Source: Parvularcula lutaonensis
GTDB lineage: Bacteria; Pseudomonadota; Alphaproteobacteria; Caulobacterales; Parvularculaceae
NCBI RefSeq assembly: GCF_014651915.1
Contig: NZ_BMXU01000004.1
Span: 1-58,015, forward strand
Length of the DNA: 58,015 nucleotides
Direction: 5' to 3'
Below are positions 36,608 to 45,524 of this stretch, one piece after another. The first letter of the stretch is position 1. Each line of letters starts with the position of its first letter. Both the position numbers and the translations under genes were made by a program. The notes under the pieces are model-generated. The model had not been told where the DNA came from. It ran no database searches and saw only the letters and a program-made list of their open reading frames with translations.

Positions 36608-38011
36608 TCAGCGCTCGCCGAGGCCGAGACTGTCAATGTCCAGCACCGCCGCCCGGTAGGTGACATCGGCTGACGCCAAGGCGAACTCGGCACGGGCGAG
36701 CCGGACGCGGGAGTCGGCAAGGGCCTCCTCGCGCAGATTGATGCGGAAGATGTCGCTGGCGCCGCCGCGGAAAAGCTCGTTCTCCGACCGCGCCATGATG
36801 CTGGCCTGCTCGACTTCCTGACGGGAAAGGGCGAGCACGTCACGGGCGGTGTTCAGCGTGATGATGATGTCGCTGAGTTCCTGTTCGATCCGGTCACGGA
36901 GGAGGCGGCGTTGCTGTTCGAGTGCCTCGATCTCGGCTTCTGCGGACCGAAGGCGGCCCCTGGCCTCGCGCCTTCCGATCGGGACGGAGAGGGTGACGCC
37001 TGCAACCAGCTCGGCCGGGTCACGGCTTGCGCCACCGGGTCCGATATCGCCGAAGTCGTTGAGGGCCTCGATCCGGGCATCAAGGCGCGGCTGCAGGTCG
37101 TTCCGGGCGAGGCGGCGTTCGTTTTCCGCCAGGTCGCGCTCGAGCGCGAGGGCACGAAGCTCGGGCCGCATGGCGAGGGTGGCATAGGCATCGGCGCTCG
37201 GCACGGCCGGGGTGAGCGGGAAGCTCTCCGGCAGGCGATCCGGGTCCGGAATGATCGGCGTGCCGTCGTCGCTGCGCAGGAAGAGTGACAGCCGGTTGGC
37301 GGCCAGCGCGAGGTCCCGCTCGGCCTGACGGACGAGTTCGCGACGGCGGGTCAGGTTCTGGGCGTTCTCGGTCAGGAAGATCTCCGCCCGGGCACCGGAT
37401 GCCACCTCGCGGCGCAGGGCCCGGTCGCGCTCCTCAGCGAGGGTGAGAAGCGAGCGATAGGCGGCAAGCTCGCGCCCGGCGGCGACCCAGCGCCAATAGG
37501 CAATGAGGGCCTCCCGCTGGACATTGATCCGCGTCAGGAGGAGGTCGAGCTCGGCAAGCTCGAGCCCCAGCTCCGCCTGCGCCACGCCGAAGCGCCGGGC
37601 GTCGATGCTGCGGTCGCGAAGGAGGGAGAAGAGGATGCCGATCTTTCCCTCTCCGGCCCGGTTGGTGAAATAATAGTCTTCGTAAGTTGGAAAATCGCCG
37701 TCGGAGATACGGTAGCCGCCATAAACTTCCGCGCCGAGGGGGCCGAGCGGACGCTTGACCGTCGTGGTCAGGATGTCGCCTGAATAGAACCCTTCGAGAC
37801 GGGCGCGCGCCTCGCTCTCCACGCGGGTGTCGAAAGAGCCGCGTGCGGAGAGGAGCGAACCCTCGGCAGACCTCCGCTCGGCTTCGGCTGCGAGCACGGC
37901 AGGATAGTGGGTGCGGGCGGACTGGCTGACCATGTACGGGAGCAGAGGCTCCTGCGCGAGGGAGGGCCCGAGCAGGAGCGACAGGAAAAGGACAAGACGC
38001 AGCGCCATCAT
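36608..38011 (-). CDS. TolC-family outer-membrane efflux protein
   Basis: 467 residues with a signal peptide (about 1-20) and two OEP repeats of long helices and barrel strands (for example ARLEGFYSGDILTTTVKRPLG; VSIGRREARGRLRSAEAEIEALEQQRR-like helix). I take the ATG at 38011, which overlaps the HlyD stop by 4 bp; the longer open frame to 38170 is a shadow. It forms the outer-membrane channel of a type I-like export system with the HlyD and ABC proteins upstream. It has the usual TolC length. Confidence 0.88.
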   Translation of the reverse strand: MMALRLVLFLSLLLGPSLAQEPLLPYMVSQSARTHYPAVLAAEAERRSAEGSLLSARGSFDTRVESEARARLEGFYSGDILTTTVKRPLGPLGAEVYGGYRISDGDFPTYEDYYFTNRAGEGKIGILFSLLRDRSIDARRFGVAQAELGLELAELDLLLTRINVQREALIAYWRWVAAGRELAAYRSLLTLAEERDRALRREVASGARAEIFLTENAQNLTRRRELVRQAERDLALAANRLSLFLRSDDGTPIIPDPDRLPESFPLTPAVPSADAYATLAMRPELRALALERDLAENERRLARNDLQPRLDARIEALNDFGDIGPGGASRDPAELVAGVTLSVPIGRREARGRLRSAEAEIEALEQQRRLLRDRIEQELSDIIITLNTARDVLALSRQEVEQASIMARSENELFRGGASDIFRINLREEALADSRVRLARAEFALASADVTYRAAVLDIDSLGLGER

Positions 38012-39051
38012 CTTGCCGAAGGCTCCGCCTGCTGACCGTTCACGCCTTGGGTGTAGCGCGGCGGGAAATTGTTGAGCTGCCGCCAGAGCTCGTAGCCGAG
38101 CGGCACGGTCTCCAGCAGCACCCAGCCGCGGGCGGTGGCGCCAAAGCGGACGAAGCTGGCGTCGGGCCAAGGGATCTCGGCATCAGGGGCCTGGCCCACG
38201 AGGACCCGGAACTGGCCATCGGGCTGCGCGGTGGGGTCGACGGAGATGACCTCCCCTTCAAAGGTCCCGCGGGCGATGGACGGCCAGCCGGAGAACTGGA
38301 CCGCTGGCCAGCCCTCGAAGAGAAGGGACACGGGCGCGCCGGGGTAGACAAGGGCGACGTCGCGGCCGTCGATGTAAAGCTCGACAGCGCGCTCGGCATT
38401 GTCCGGCTGGAAAGTCGCGACGGTCTGGCCAGCGGAGATGAAGGTCGACGTATCGCCAGCGTCGAGCCGGAGGATCGTCCCGTCCCTCGGTGCACGGATC
38501 AGGAACTGCGACTGGCGCGAGGCTTCGACCGCCTGGCGCGTCAGGGCTGCTTCGGCGGAGGCGAGGCGCGCGCGCAGGTCGTCGACCCTGATGCTCGCCT
38601 GCTCGAAGTCGCGGCGGGAGGCGAGACCCTCCCTGAAAAGGCTCTCGGTCCGCCTGAGGTCGATCTCGGCGGTGGCCAGAGCCGCCGCTGCGGCATCGCG
38701 CTGCTGGACGAGCTGCTGTTGCTCCGCATTGAGACGTTCGATCAGGTTCGGGTCGTTGTCGGCGAGGCGGAGGATCGGATCGCCAGCCTTCACATGGGAG
38801 CCGTCGCGAACATACCACTTGTCGATCCGGCCTGAGACGAGGGCGTTGATTTCCTGTACCCGGTCATTGGGATCGAGCGCGGTCACGACCCCCGGCCCGG
38901 ATGTCGTCTGGACCCAAGGGACAAATGCCAGGAACAGGACCAGGGCCAGGACGGCAGAAACCAGCATTCCCGCGACAACCCGCATGATGCGGGGCACGCG
39001 GATGGAATCCAGGGTCTTGAAGTGCCGGATATGGCGTTCACGGAAAGGCAT
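38008..39051 (-). CDS. HlyD-family membrane fusion protein
   Basis: 347 residues from ATG 39051. A cytoplasmic basic N-terminus is followed by one membrane helix (about 23-45, VAGMLVSAVLALVLFLAFV), a biotinyl-lipoyl half (SGRIDKWYVRDGSHVKAGDPIL), a coiled-coil hairpin (about 95-185), the second lipoyl half (FLIRAPRDGTILRL) and a beta-barrel domain. This is the type I secretion adaptor layout. It starts 2 bp after the ABC gene stop and overlaps the tolC-like start, so the three are one unit. Confidence 0.9.
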   Translation of the reverse strand: MPFRERHIRHFKTLDSIRVPRIMRVVAGMLVSAVLALVLFLAFVPWVQTTSGPGVVTALDPNDRVQEINALVSGRIDKWYVRDGSHVKAGDPILRLADNDPNLIERLNAEQQQLVQQRDAAAAALATAEIDLRRTESLFREGLASRRDFEQASIRVDDLRARLASAEAALTRQAVEASRQSQFLIRAPRDGTILRLDAGDTSTFISAGQTVATFQPDNAERAVELYIDGRDVALVYPGAPVSLLFEGWPAVQFSGWPSIARGTFEGEVISVDPTAQPDGQFRVLVGQAPDAEIPWPDASFVRFGATARGWVLLETVPLGYELWRQLNNFPPRYTQGVNGQQAEPSAR

Positions 39052-39053
39052 CG

Positions 39054-40796
39054 TCAGACCTCCCTGCTGACAGGCTCGAGCGGAACCGGCCGGGGCCTGC
39101 TGGAGATGGCATCGTAGAAGCTCCGGTGATCCTCGAAGACCCTCTGGCGTTCCGGCTCGAGATAGAGATAGCTGCCAATGCCGAGGTCCTCGCCACGGGA
39201 GGTGAAGACGATCACGGTGGAAGGGGTGCCGCCATCGGTCCTGACATTGGCGAGCGCGCGGCAAAGGACATCCTTCGGCATCGTGTCAAAGAGCTGGTTG
39301 AGGACAAGAACGGAAGGCCGGGAGAGAATCGCCGCAGCAAGCTTCAGGCGCATCGCCTCTGCCGTCGAAAGCGGCCATCCGGTAGCCGAGAGCTCCGTAT
39401 CGAGACCGTTGTCCAGATCCTCGATCGAATCGAGAAGGCCCACGTCGCGCAGGACCTGCAGCATCTCCGCCGAGGAGGCATCGGGGTTCGCAAGACGCAG
39501 GTACTCACGCATCGGCATCTCCACGAGGTTCGGGCGGTCAAGGACCACCACTTCGCGCCGCAGGGCATGGACTTCCATGGCGCGTATGTCGTCGCCACCA
39601 AGGGTGAGGACGCCCCCCTTCGGTTCGACAAAGCGCTTGAGGAGGTTGGTGAAGAGGCGCTGGGTCCCGTGGGTCGATGCGGCCGCCTGCAGCTTGGTGC
39701 CCGAGGCGATCTCGAGATTGAAGCAGGCTTCCCGGCCTCGCGCTTCACCGCGCACGCCATCGAAGACAAGGGACGCATCGGAGTGGCTCGGCTGCTCGAC
39801 GCCCGCGGGCTCCTCCTGGTCGATGGTCCAGAACAGGGACAGCTCCTCGCAGGCGGCGCAGAGGTCGTAGAAATAGGTGAGGTAGCTGCCAAGCTGGCTG
39901 ACGCCGAAGAAGGCCACCGACAGGACAAGCTCCGCCGCGACGAGCTGGCCGAGGGTGAGCTGGCCCTGGATCACGAGCCAGCCGCCGAGGCCGAGAAGCG
40001 CCGCGCTGGCGAGGGCGTAGAGAACGAGAAAGCTGACCGTCTGGGCAAAGTGCCGACGGAAATGCCGGCAATGCTTCTCGACATAGTCCCCGGTCATGCT
40101 GTCCGTACGCTGAAGGGCATAGGCAACGTGCTGGTCGGACTTGAAATAGCCATTCGAGCTCGCAAGCCCCTGTAGCCAAGATGCCGCTTGGTGCTTGGAA
40201 TGGGAGAGCTGCACCGCGCTTCGCACGGCAGACGCCCCCCAGACGAGCCAGATCAGCCAGATGAGCGCGATCACCACCACGTTGAAGGCGAGGAAGAGCG
40301 GATGGTAGAAGCTCGTCAGAACGAAGCCGACGCCGGCCTGCAGGATGACGGTGAAGCCGCCGATCATGAGCACCGGCACCGCTTTCTGCACCAGCATGAT
40401 GTCGAAATAGCGGTTGAAGAGGGCGCCGCGGCCCTCGTCCTGGAAGAAGGGGTTCTGGGCATAGAGCGCGCGCAGGGCGATCTCCGAGGTCATCCGCGCG
40501 TAGAACCGACGGGCGAAGATTTCCATCAGGTGGACGCGCAGCGCATTGAGGAGGCCTGAAGCGAGAAGGAGGCCGAAGAGCGTGCCTGAGAGGACGATCA
40601 GCGGGATCGTCAGGCCGGTGTAACCGACGGAGTTGATGAGCACCTGCACCGCGATCGGCGTCGCCAGAGACAGCAGCGAGATGCCGATCCCGTAGATCAC
40701 GGCAAGGGCGAGGAAACTGCGCTCTCCCTTCAGGATCTCGACAACAAGGGAAATGATGTGCCGGGCGGACGGCGGTGAACTATGCTCGATAGCCAA
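39054..40796 (-). CDS. ABC exporter protein with a degenerate, probably inactive, ATPase domain
   Basis: 580 residues. Residues about 25-300 form a type I exporter membrane domain with six helices. Residues about 340-565 align as an ABC nucleotide-binding domain, but every catalytic motif is lost. Walker A reads AASTHGTQR (Gln379 and Arg380 replace Lys-Ser). The Q-loop Gln is Asp (VVVLDRPNL), the signature reads LSTAE (476-480) instead of LSGGQ, Walker B ends LNQ (Asn500-Gln501) instead of LDE, and the switch His is Ser533. The frame is intact and length normal, so this is a maintained pseudo-ATPase, not a pseudogene. It heads the HlyD-TolC operon. Transport may use a separate ATPase partner or another energy source. 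Confidence 0.85.
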   Translation of the reverse strand: MAIEHSSPPSARHIISLVVEILKGERSFLALAVIYGIGISLLSLATPIAVQVLINSVGYTGLTIPLIVLSGTLFGLLLASGLLNALRVHLMEIFARRFYARMTSEIALRALYAQNPFFQDEGRGALFNRYFDIMLVQKAVPVLMIGGFTVILQAGVGFVLTSFYHPLFLAFNVVVIALIWLIWLVWGASAVRSAVQLSHSKHQAASWLQGLASSNGYFKSDQHVAYALQRTDSMTGDYVEKHCRHFRRHFAQTVSFLVLYALASAALLGLGGWLVIQGQLTLGQLVAAELVLSVAFFGVSQLGSYLTYFYDLCAACEELSLFWTIDQEEPAGVEQPSHSDASLVFDGVRGEARGREACFNLEIASGTKLQAAASTHGTQRLFTNLLKRFVEPKGGVLTLGGDDIRAMEVHALRREVVVLDRPNLVEMPMREYLRLANPDASSAEMLQVLRDVGLLDSIEDLDNGLDTELSATGWPLSTAEAMRLKLAAAILSRPSVLVLNQLFDTMPKDVLCRALANVRTDGGTPSTVIVFTSRGEDLGIGSYLYLEPERQRVFEDHRSFYDAISSRPRPVPLEPVSREV

Positions 40797-40911
40797 GCGG
40801 GATGCTCCTCAGCAAAAAAAGGCCCGGCCGCCCACCGCGGTCAAACCTATCGCCCAGAGAAGTAGCCCAAAGGTGTTTCCATACAATAGCCCCTAACGGT
40901 TCCCATGGTCG

Positions 40912-40930
40912 CGATAGGCGTTTCCTATCG
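40912..40930. promoter_or_regulatory. inverted repeat in the ABC/DUF3015 divergent region
   Basis: CGATAGG and CCTATCG are perfect 7-bp arms separated by five bases. The repeat is in the 285-bp divergent spacer, 116 bp before the ABC gene start and 152 bp before the DUF3015 start, and could be an operator for either. No regulator is encoded next to it. Confidence 0.4.
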
Positions 40931-41081
40931 GAATGGCGGTTCCGACATTCTGCACATCGAAATACAGAAAACCCATGGCGGAATATCCGGCTCATGTTAC
41001 GCCAGATGCGCGTGCGGGGGGAGGCCGGTTCCCGGTTCTGATGTCCTGTGCGTGTCATTGGCAGGAACAGAGGAAACACTG

Positions 41082-41540
41082 ATGAAAAGCCTTCTGACTA
41101 TCGCTTCGGCCGCTGCCGTTGCCCTGACGTTCAATGCAGCCCAAGCGCAGGAAATGCGCGACGCTCCAAATCCGTGGCTCGACTGCGGCATCGGCGCGAT
41201 GATCTTCCCGGATGACAATCTCGAGGTTGGCGCCGGCATCTCGAACATCATCTGGGATCTGGGCACCACCGCCGTGATCTCGGCCGCCTCGTCGCCGGAT
41301 ACCTGTGCAGGCACGTCGAACGTCGCCATGGCGGTGTTCATCGAGCGGACCTACCCGACCCTCGAAGCCGAGCTGGCCAAGGGGTATGGCGACAACATTG
41401 CAGCGCTTGCCACGATGGTCGGTGCCGAAGACGAAGCGGCCTTCACCGCGGCCCTGCGTGCCGAGATGGGCGCTGTCCTCGCTTCGGAAGAGAAATCCCA
41501 GGCGCTCTACTTCGCGGCCCTCGAAGCTGCGAAGTCGTAA
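41082..41540 (+). CDS. DUF3015-like periplasmic protein
   Basis: 152 residues from ATG 41082 (AGAGGAAAC upstream). A signal peptide (1-22, ending AQA-Q) precedes DCGIGAMIFPDDNLEVGAGISNIIWDLGTTAVISAASSPDTCAG, the pattern of DUF3015: a Cys pair around a Gly/Thr/Ser-rich segment. It is followed by a terminator and then a DUF4105 gene, a pairing that I recall from other proteobacteria. The function is unknown. Confidence 0.78.
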   Translation: MKSLLTIASAAAVALTFNAAQAQEMRDAPNPWLDCGIGAMIFPDDNLEVGAGISNIIWDLGTTAVISAASSPDTCAGTSNVAMAVFIERTYPTLEAELAKGYGDNIAALATMVGAEDEAAFTAALRAEMGAVLASEEKSQALYFAALEAAKS

Positions 41541-41570
41541 GCCTCGAGAAACTATCCGTGTAAGGATGCG

Positions 41571-41597
41571 GGGCGCGGCGTCGGCCGCGCCCTTTTT
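41571..41597 (+). terminator. Rho-independent terminator after DUF3015 gene
   Basis: A perfect 9-bp stem, GGGCGCGGC / GCCGCGCCC, loop GTCG, then five T. It lies 30 bp after the DUF3015 stop and 40 bp before the DUF4105 start, and may act as an attenuator between them. Confidence 0.85.
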
Positions 41598-41636
41598 CGA
41601 CTCCTCTTCAAGCACAACGCAGGGCAAGGTCGGCGA

Positions 41637-43490
41637 ATGGGTGGGCGCTTCGTTCTGATTCTCTTGCTGGCTCTGGCCATGTCCGGTGCCGCGCGTGCGG
41701 AACTCGCCGCCAGCGCGGCGGACATCACGCGGATTTCGGAGTCCGAAGAGTGGCGGATCCTGGGCCGCTGGAAGCGCGGCGCCTTTGGCGGCGTGAAGAG
41801 CGATATCATCTCTGATGGCTTCTTCCTTGCCGAGGACGGACGGAAGAACCCCGAAGCCGAGCTGCGGGCCACGCTCGCCGGGCTTGCGGCGCCGATGACC
41901 GAGCAGCCGGAGGCACACGTCCTCTGCCGCTACCCCGGCCGGGCGACGTTCCTGCGGCAACAGGGGCTGGCCGTTGCCGATCCTCTCGATCAGTGTCCGG
42001 CGTTCTCGGAGTTTCTAGACGGCGGTGCGACGGACAGCGTCTCGGTGCTGTTCATTTCAGGCTACCTGTCGAACCCAGGGTCTGCGTTCGGGCACCTTCT
42101 CATGCGCTTCCATAGCGCAGGGGATGACGAGCCCGTGGAGAATGTCCTCGACCGCGCCATCAACTATGGCGCCGCATCGTCCGAGGACGATGCTTTGCTG
42201 CCCTATCTCGTGAAGGGCCTGTTCGGCGGTTACCAGTCGACCTATTCGACGATCCAGTTCTACCACCAGGCGCAGCGCTACCGCGAGATCGAGCTCCGGA
42301 CCATATGGCAATACCGCCTCGATCTGACGCCGGAGGAAACGCGGCTGGTCACGGCCCATGTCTACGAGCTCCTGAAGAGCGAGAACCGCTATTACTTCAT
42401 GCGCCAGAACTGCGCCTACCGCATCGCGGAGACGCTGGAGCTTGTGGTCGATCGCGATCTCGTTCCGAATACGAAGCTCTGGGTGACGCCGATCGACGTG
42501 TTCCACCAGCTGACCGGCGATGAGGCGGATGGCGGAGACGAGATCGCGGACTTCAAGCGCCTCGCCTCGCGCGAGACGCTGTTCCTCGAAGGCTACCGCG
42601 CGCTGGAGGCCGACGGGCGGGCCTTTGTCGATCGTGTCATCGCTGCACCCGATGTCTCGGTGAGAGCGACACTGGCTCAGGCGCCGCTCGATGATCCGTC
42701 TGCGGCCTACAACGTCCTTCTCGACCACTACGCCTATGCTGCCGATACGCCGGAAGAAGATGCGCGTCTAGAAGAGGTGACGATCGAGCGTTTCAAGCTT
42801 CCGCCGTCCACTGCTCCTGTGCCGGAGCGCCAGGTCCCTCCGCATACGGGGCAGCGGCCATCCTTGGTGCAGGTATCCGCGCTTGCCAATGACACGCTGG
42901 GGGAGGGGACGGAGCTGCGGATCAGGCCGGCCTATTTCGACTTTCTCTCTGCCACGGTCGGCACGGTTCCCTATAGCGAGCTGGCGATGGCGGACACGCG
43001 GCTGGTGATCCGTGACGGCAAGGTGGATCTCAGGAGCCTCGAGGCTGTTCGGGTGACGAATCTCAGCCCACGGACTGCCGATGCCCCAGATGCGGGCGGC
43101 CTTGCCTGGCGGGTCCGCTTCGGTGCCGAGGACCGGGACCTTGCCTGTGACCAGTGCCTTTTGGGCTATGGCGAGTTCGGTGTGGGCAAGGCTTATGAGC
43201 TTGCCGAGGGCGTGGCCCTCTATGGTCTCGTCTCGGGGCGCATCGAGGCGGGGCGTCACTCCGAGAGCCTCGCCCATATCCGCCCCGCCGCAGGGTTCGT
43301 GATCAACCGCCGCGCGGCAGCGTTCCAGATCGAAGGCGGCATCCTGCAGGGGCTCGACGAAGATGACGAAAGCCGCCTGTTCGGCAAGGCGGAACTCCGC
43401 CTTGGAGCAGGGCAGCGATGGGACGTGCGGGTCTCGACCGCCTACGACGAGGCGCTGGAAACCGCGTTCTCGCTCGGTTTCTACTGGTAG
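41637..43490 (+). CDS. DUF4105-family exported protein (Lnb N-terminal-like domain)
   Basis: 617 residues. A signal peptide (1-20, ARA-E) is followed by the DUF4105/Lnb-type periplasmic domain: VLFISGYLSNPGSAFGHLLMRF with the conserved His, KGLFGGYQSTYSTIQFYHQAQRYREIELR and YYFMRQNCAYRIAETLE with the conserved Asn-Cys. This His/Cys arrangement resembles NlpC/P60-type chemistry. The C-terminal part is beta-rich and may form an outer-membrane barrel, ending in aromatic SLGFYW. In Vibrio and others DUF4105 proteins sit with DUF3015 proteins, as here. The activity is not established to my knowledge. Confidence 0.82.
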   Translation: MGGRFVLILLLALAMSGAARAELAASAADITRISESEEWRILGRWKRGAFGGVKSDIISDGFFLAEDGRKNPEAELRATLAGLAAPMTEQPEAHVLCRYPGRATFLRQQGLAVADPLDQCPAFSEFLDGGATDSVSVLFISGYLSNPGSAFGHLLMRFHSAGDDEPVENVLDRAINYGAASSEDDALLPYLVKGLFGGYQSTYSTIQFYHQAQRYREIELRTIWQYRLDLTPEETRLVTAHVYELLKSENRYYFMRQNCAYRIAETLELVVDRDLVPNTKLWVTPIDVFHQLTGDEADGGDEIADFKRLASRETLFLEGYRALEADGRAFVDRVIAAPDVSVRATLAQAPLDDPSAAYNVLLDHYAYAADTPEEDARLEEVTIERFKLPPSTAPVPERQVPPHTGQRPSLVQVSALANDTLGEGTELRIRPAYFDFLSATVGTVPYSELAMADTRLVIRDGKVDLRSLEAVRVTNLSPRTADAPDAGGLAWRVRFGAEDRDLACDQCLLGYGEFGVGKAYELAEGVALYGLVSGRIEAGRHSESLAHIRPAAGFVINRRAAAFQIEGGILQGLDEDDESRLFGKAELRLGAGQRWDVRVSTAYDEALETAFSLGFYW

Positions 43491-43567
43491 GCGGTCCACG
43501 ACGCCGCGCCTCGCGAACCTTGGCCCCCCCGCGCTGTTGTCGTCATTCGCGCAACGAAAGGCTTCGC

Positions 43568-44428
43568 GTGGCAGATTTCGAAGAGAGGCACCGCTGGTCC
43601 CCGCCGCGCTCGGAGCCGAGCAGGGTCTACGCCATCATCGCCGAGGAGGGTAGGACGGAGCTTCTCCGGCCCACTGTCTCCATTGTCTGGTCGGCGCTGG
43701 CGGCGGGGCTCGCGATTTCGTTCTCCATGATCGCCGAGGCGGCCCTGCGCGCCTACCTTCCCGATGCGCCCTGGCGCCCGACCGTCGAGAATTTCGGCTA
43801 TGTGGTCGGCTTCCTGATCGTCATCCAGAGCCGCCTGCAGCTCTTCACCGAGAACACGATCACCGCGGTGCTGCCGATGCTGAAGGACCCCTGCCGCAGG
43901 ACCATCCTCGGCACAACGAAGCTCTGGGGGCTCAGCCTTCTCTTCAACGTGGTCGGCGCAGGGATCGCGGCGCTCGTGATCCTCCATGGCAGGGTGGTTC
44001 CGCCGGAGATCCTCGAAGCGGCGCTGTCGATCGGGGCGCATGTGGCCGAGCTTTCCGCCCAGGAGAGCTTTGCCCGGGCGATCCCCGCGGGATTCCTCAT
44101 CGCGGCGCTGGTCTGGATGCTTCCGTCCTCGGAGGGTTCCGAGGTCGCTGTCATCACCATCATGATCTACATGATCGCTCTTGGAGACTTCACGCATGTC
44201 ATTGTCGGCACGGTGGAGCTGTTCCTTGTCGTCTTCGCCGGGGAGCATGACGCTTTGCAGATGGCGGTCTTCCGCTGGCTGCCAACCCTCCTTGGCAACA
44301 TTATCGGCGGCACGTTCCTGTTCGCGCTCCTGGCCTATGGGCAGGTGCAGCAGGAGCTGGAGGAAGAAGAAGCCGGCGAGCGCGGCCCCAACGAGCTGAG
44401 AGACGACGAGAAAAGCAAAGAAGCGTGA
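43568..44428 (+). CDS. formate/nitrite transporter (FNT) family protein, YfdC-like
   Basis: 286 residues from GTG 43568 (AAAGG upstream); the open frame continues upstream within the preceding gene without homology. It has six membrane helices and the FNT pattern VENFGYVVGFLIVIQSRLQLFTENTITAVLP and GDFTHVIVGTVELFLVVFAG; the extended C-terminus is Glu/Asp-rich. YfdC-like FNT members differ from FocA/NirC and have no assigned substrate. It ends 3 bp from the convergent radical SAM gene, next to the arsenic cluster. Confidence 0.82.
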   Translation: MADFEERHRWSPPRSEPSRVYAIIAEEGRTELLRPTVSIVWSALAAGLAISFSMIAEAALRAYLPDAPWRPTVENFGYVVGFLIVIQSRLQLFTENTITAVLPMLKDPCRRTILGTTKLWGLSLLFNVVGAGIAALVILHGRVVPPEILEAALSIGAHVAELSAQESFARAIPAGFLIAALVWMLPSSEGSEVAVITIMIYMIALGDFTHVIVGTVELFLVVFAGEHDALQMAVFRWLPTLLGNIIGGTFLFALLAYGQVQQELEEEEAGERGPNELRDDEKSKEA

Positions 44429-44431
44429 ACG

Positions 44432-45409
44432 TCAGGCGCTGCAGCTCGCCCCGCCGAGCACGCAGAAACGCGAGCAGTGCGGGTGATTGAGCCTGACGGG
44501 CCCGGAGGCTTCTGCCAGGGTCTCGCCAAGGTCGAATTCCTCGTCATACGGAAGGAGCGTGCAGGCGGCGACGCGCGGCGTCGCTTCGCCCTTGCGCTTC
44601 ACCACCATGCGCGAGGACGAGCACATCACGGCCGTCTTCGGCAGGTCGAGGATGCCCCAGCAGGCTTCGGACACTTCCGGCGTGTCCAGCGTCGCATCCA
44701 TTTCAGGGAAGACGACCAGACGCTCAGGATCGGAAAGGTCAAGCTCGATGCCGATTGCCTTGAGGAGCCGGTCATAGCCATCCCGCGCCTCCTCCATCGT
44801 CTCGGTGGCGAGCTGGCGCCCGGCAACGGCAAGGCGGAAGCCGTTGCGGTGCAGCCAGAGCAGGCCGTCAATAGTCTTGTCCCAGGTGTCCGCGCCGCGC
44901 TCGGCCTCATGGGCGTCCTTGGTATGGTGATCGAGGCTCACCCGCATCAGGAGACGATCGGAATGCTGCGCCGCGATCTCTTGCAGCTGCGCTTCGAACC
45001 GGCGCATCGGGCGCATGGCGTTGGTCAGTACAAGGACCTCGAACCCCCGCGCGAGGCAGCTCTTCATCATCGGGATCATGTCGCGGTTCATGAAGGGCTC
45101 GCCGCCGGTGAAGCCGATCTGGCGGGTGCCGAGCCGCTCCGTCTCGATCTCGTCGAGATAGCGGTCGACCTCCTGCGCGGTGAGGTAGACCAGCGCGTCA
45201 TTGGTCGGCGAGCTTTCGATGTAGCAGGTCGCGCAGGCGAGATTGCAGAGCGTGCCGGTGTTGAACCAGAGCGTATCGAGCCCGGCCAGGGGCACCACCG
45301 CGCGCTCCTTGCCATCCTTGGTCAGGAGGGGGTTGTCGAACTTGCCCCGTTCGAGGGACTGGCCACCACGGCGGAAGGGGGACTGAGCGGGATCGGGGAA
45401 CTGCACCAT
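44432..45409 (-). CDS. radical SAM protein, probable organoarsenical biosynthesis enzyme
   Basis: 325 residues from ATG 45409. The radical SAM cluster motif is CNLACATC (CxxxCxxC), with GFTGGEPFMNRD as the SAM-binding GGEP. A second set of Cys lies near the C-terminus (MCSSSRM, AACTLLPYDE, CSRFCVLGG, SCSA), compatible with an auxiliary cluster or thiol binding. It is divergent from arsM across 115 bp. In cyanobacterial arsenosugar synthesis the radical SAM enzyme ArsS adds adenosyl to dimethylarsenite. This protein lacks the C-terminal DUF3641-like region I associate with ArsS, so it may be an analogous but different enzyme. Assignment to arsenic rests on context. Confidence 0.72.
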   Translation of the reverse strand: MVQFPDPAQSPFRRGGQSLERGKFDNPLLTKDGKERAVVPLAGLDTLWFNTGTLCNLACATCYIESSPTNDALVYLTAQEVDRYLDEIETERLGTRQIGFTGGEPFMNRDMIPMMKSCLARGFEVLVLTNAMRPMRRFEAQLQEIAAQHSDRLLMRVSLDHHTKDAHEAERGADTWDKTIDGLLWLHRNGFRLAVAGRQLATETMEEARDGYDRLLKAIGIELDLSDPERLVVFPEMDATLDTPEVSEACWGILDLPKTAVMCSSSRMVVKRKGEATPRVAACTLLPYDEEFDLGETLAEASGPVRLNHPHCSRFCVLGGASCSA

Positions 45410-45524
45410 GGAGAACTCTTCGCCGCGCCTGCCCGCGGAGTTACTTTGCGGTGTAACCTTGAAGCCCACCTCGCGAAGCTGTCAAAGAACATCTTTTCGC
45501 AGCAAGGTCGCTGCCGGGGCTGAC

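Noticed and set aside
39054-40796. ABC gene as a decayed pseudogene
   Set aside because: The frame is full length without stops, the membrane domain looks intact and coupling to hlyD is preserved; only catalytic motifs are altered.
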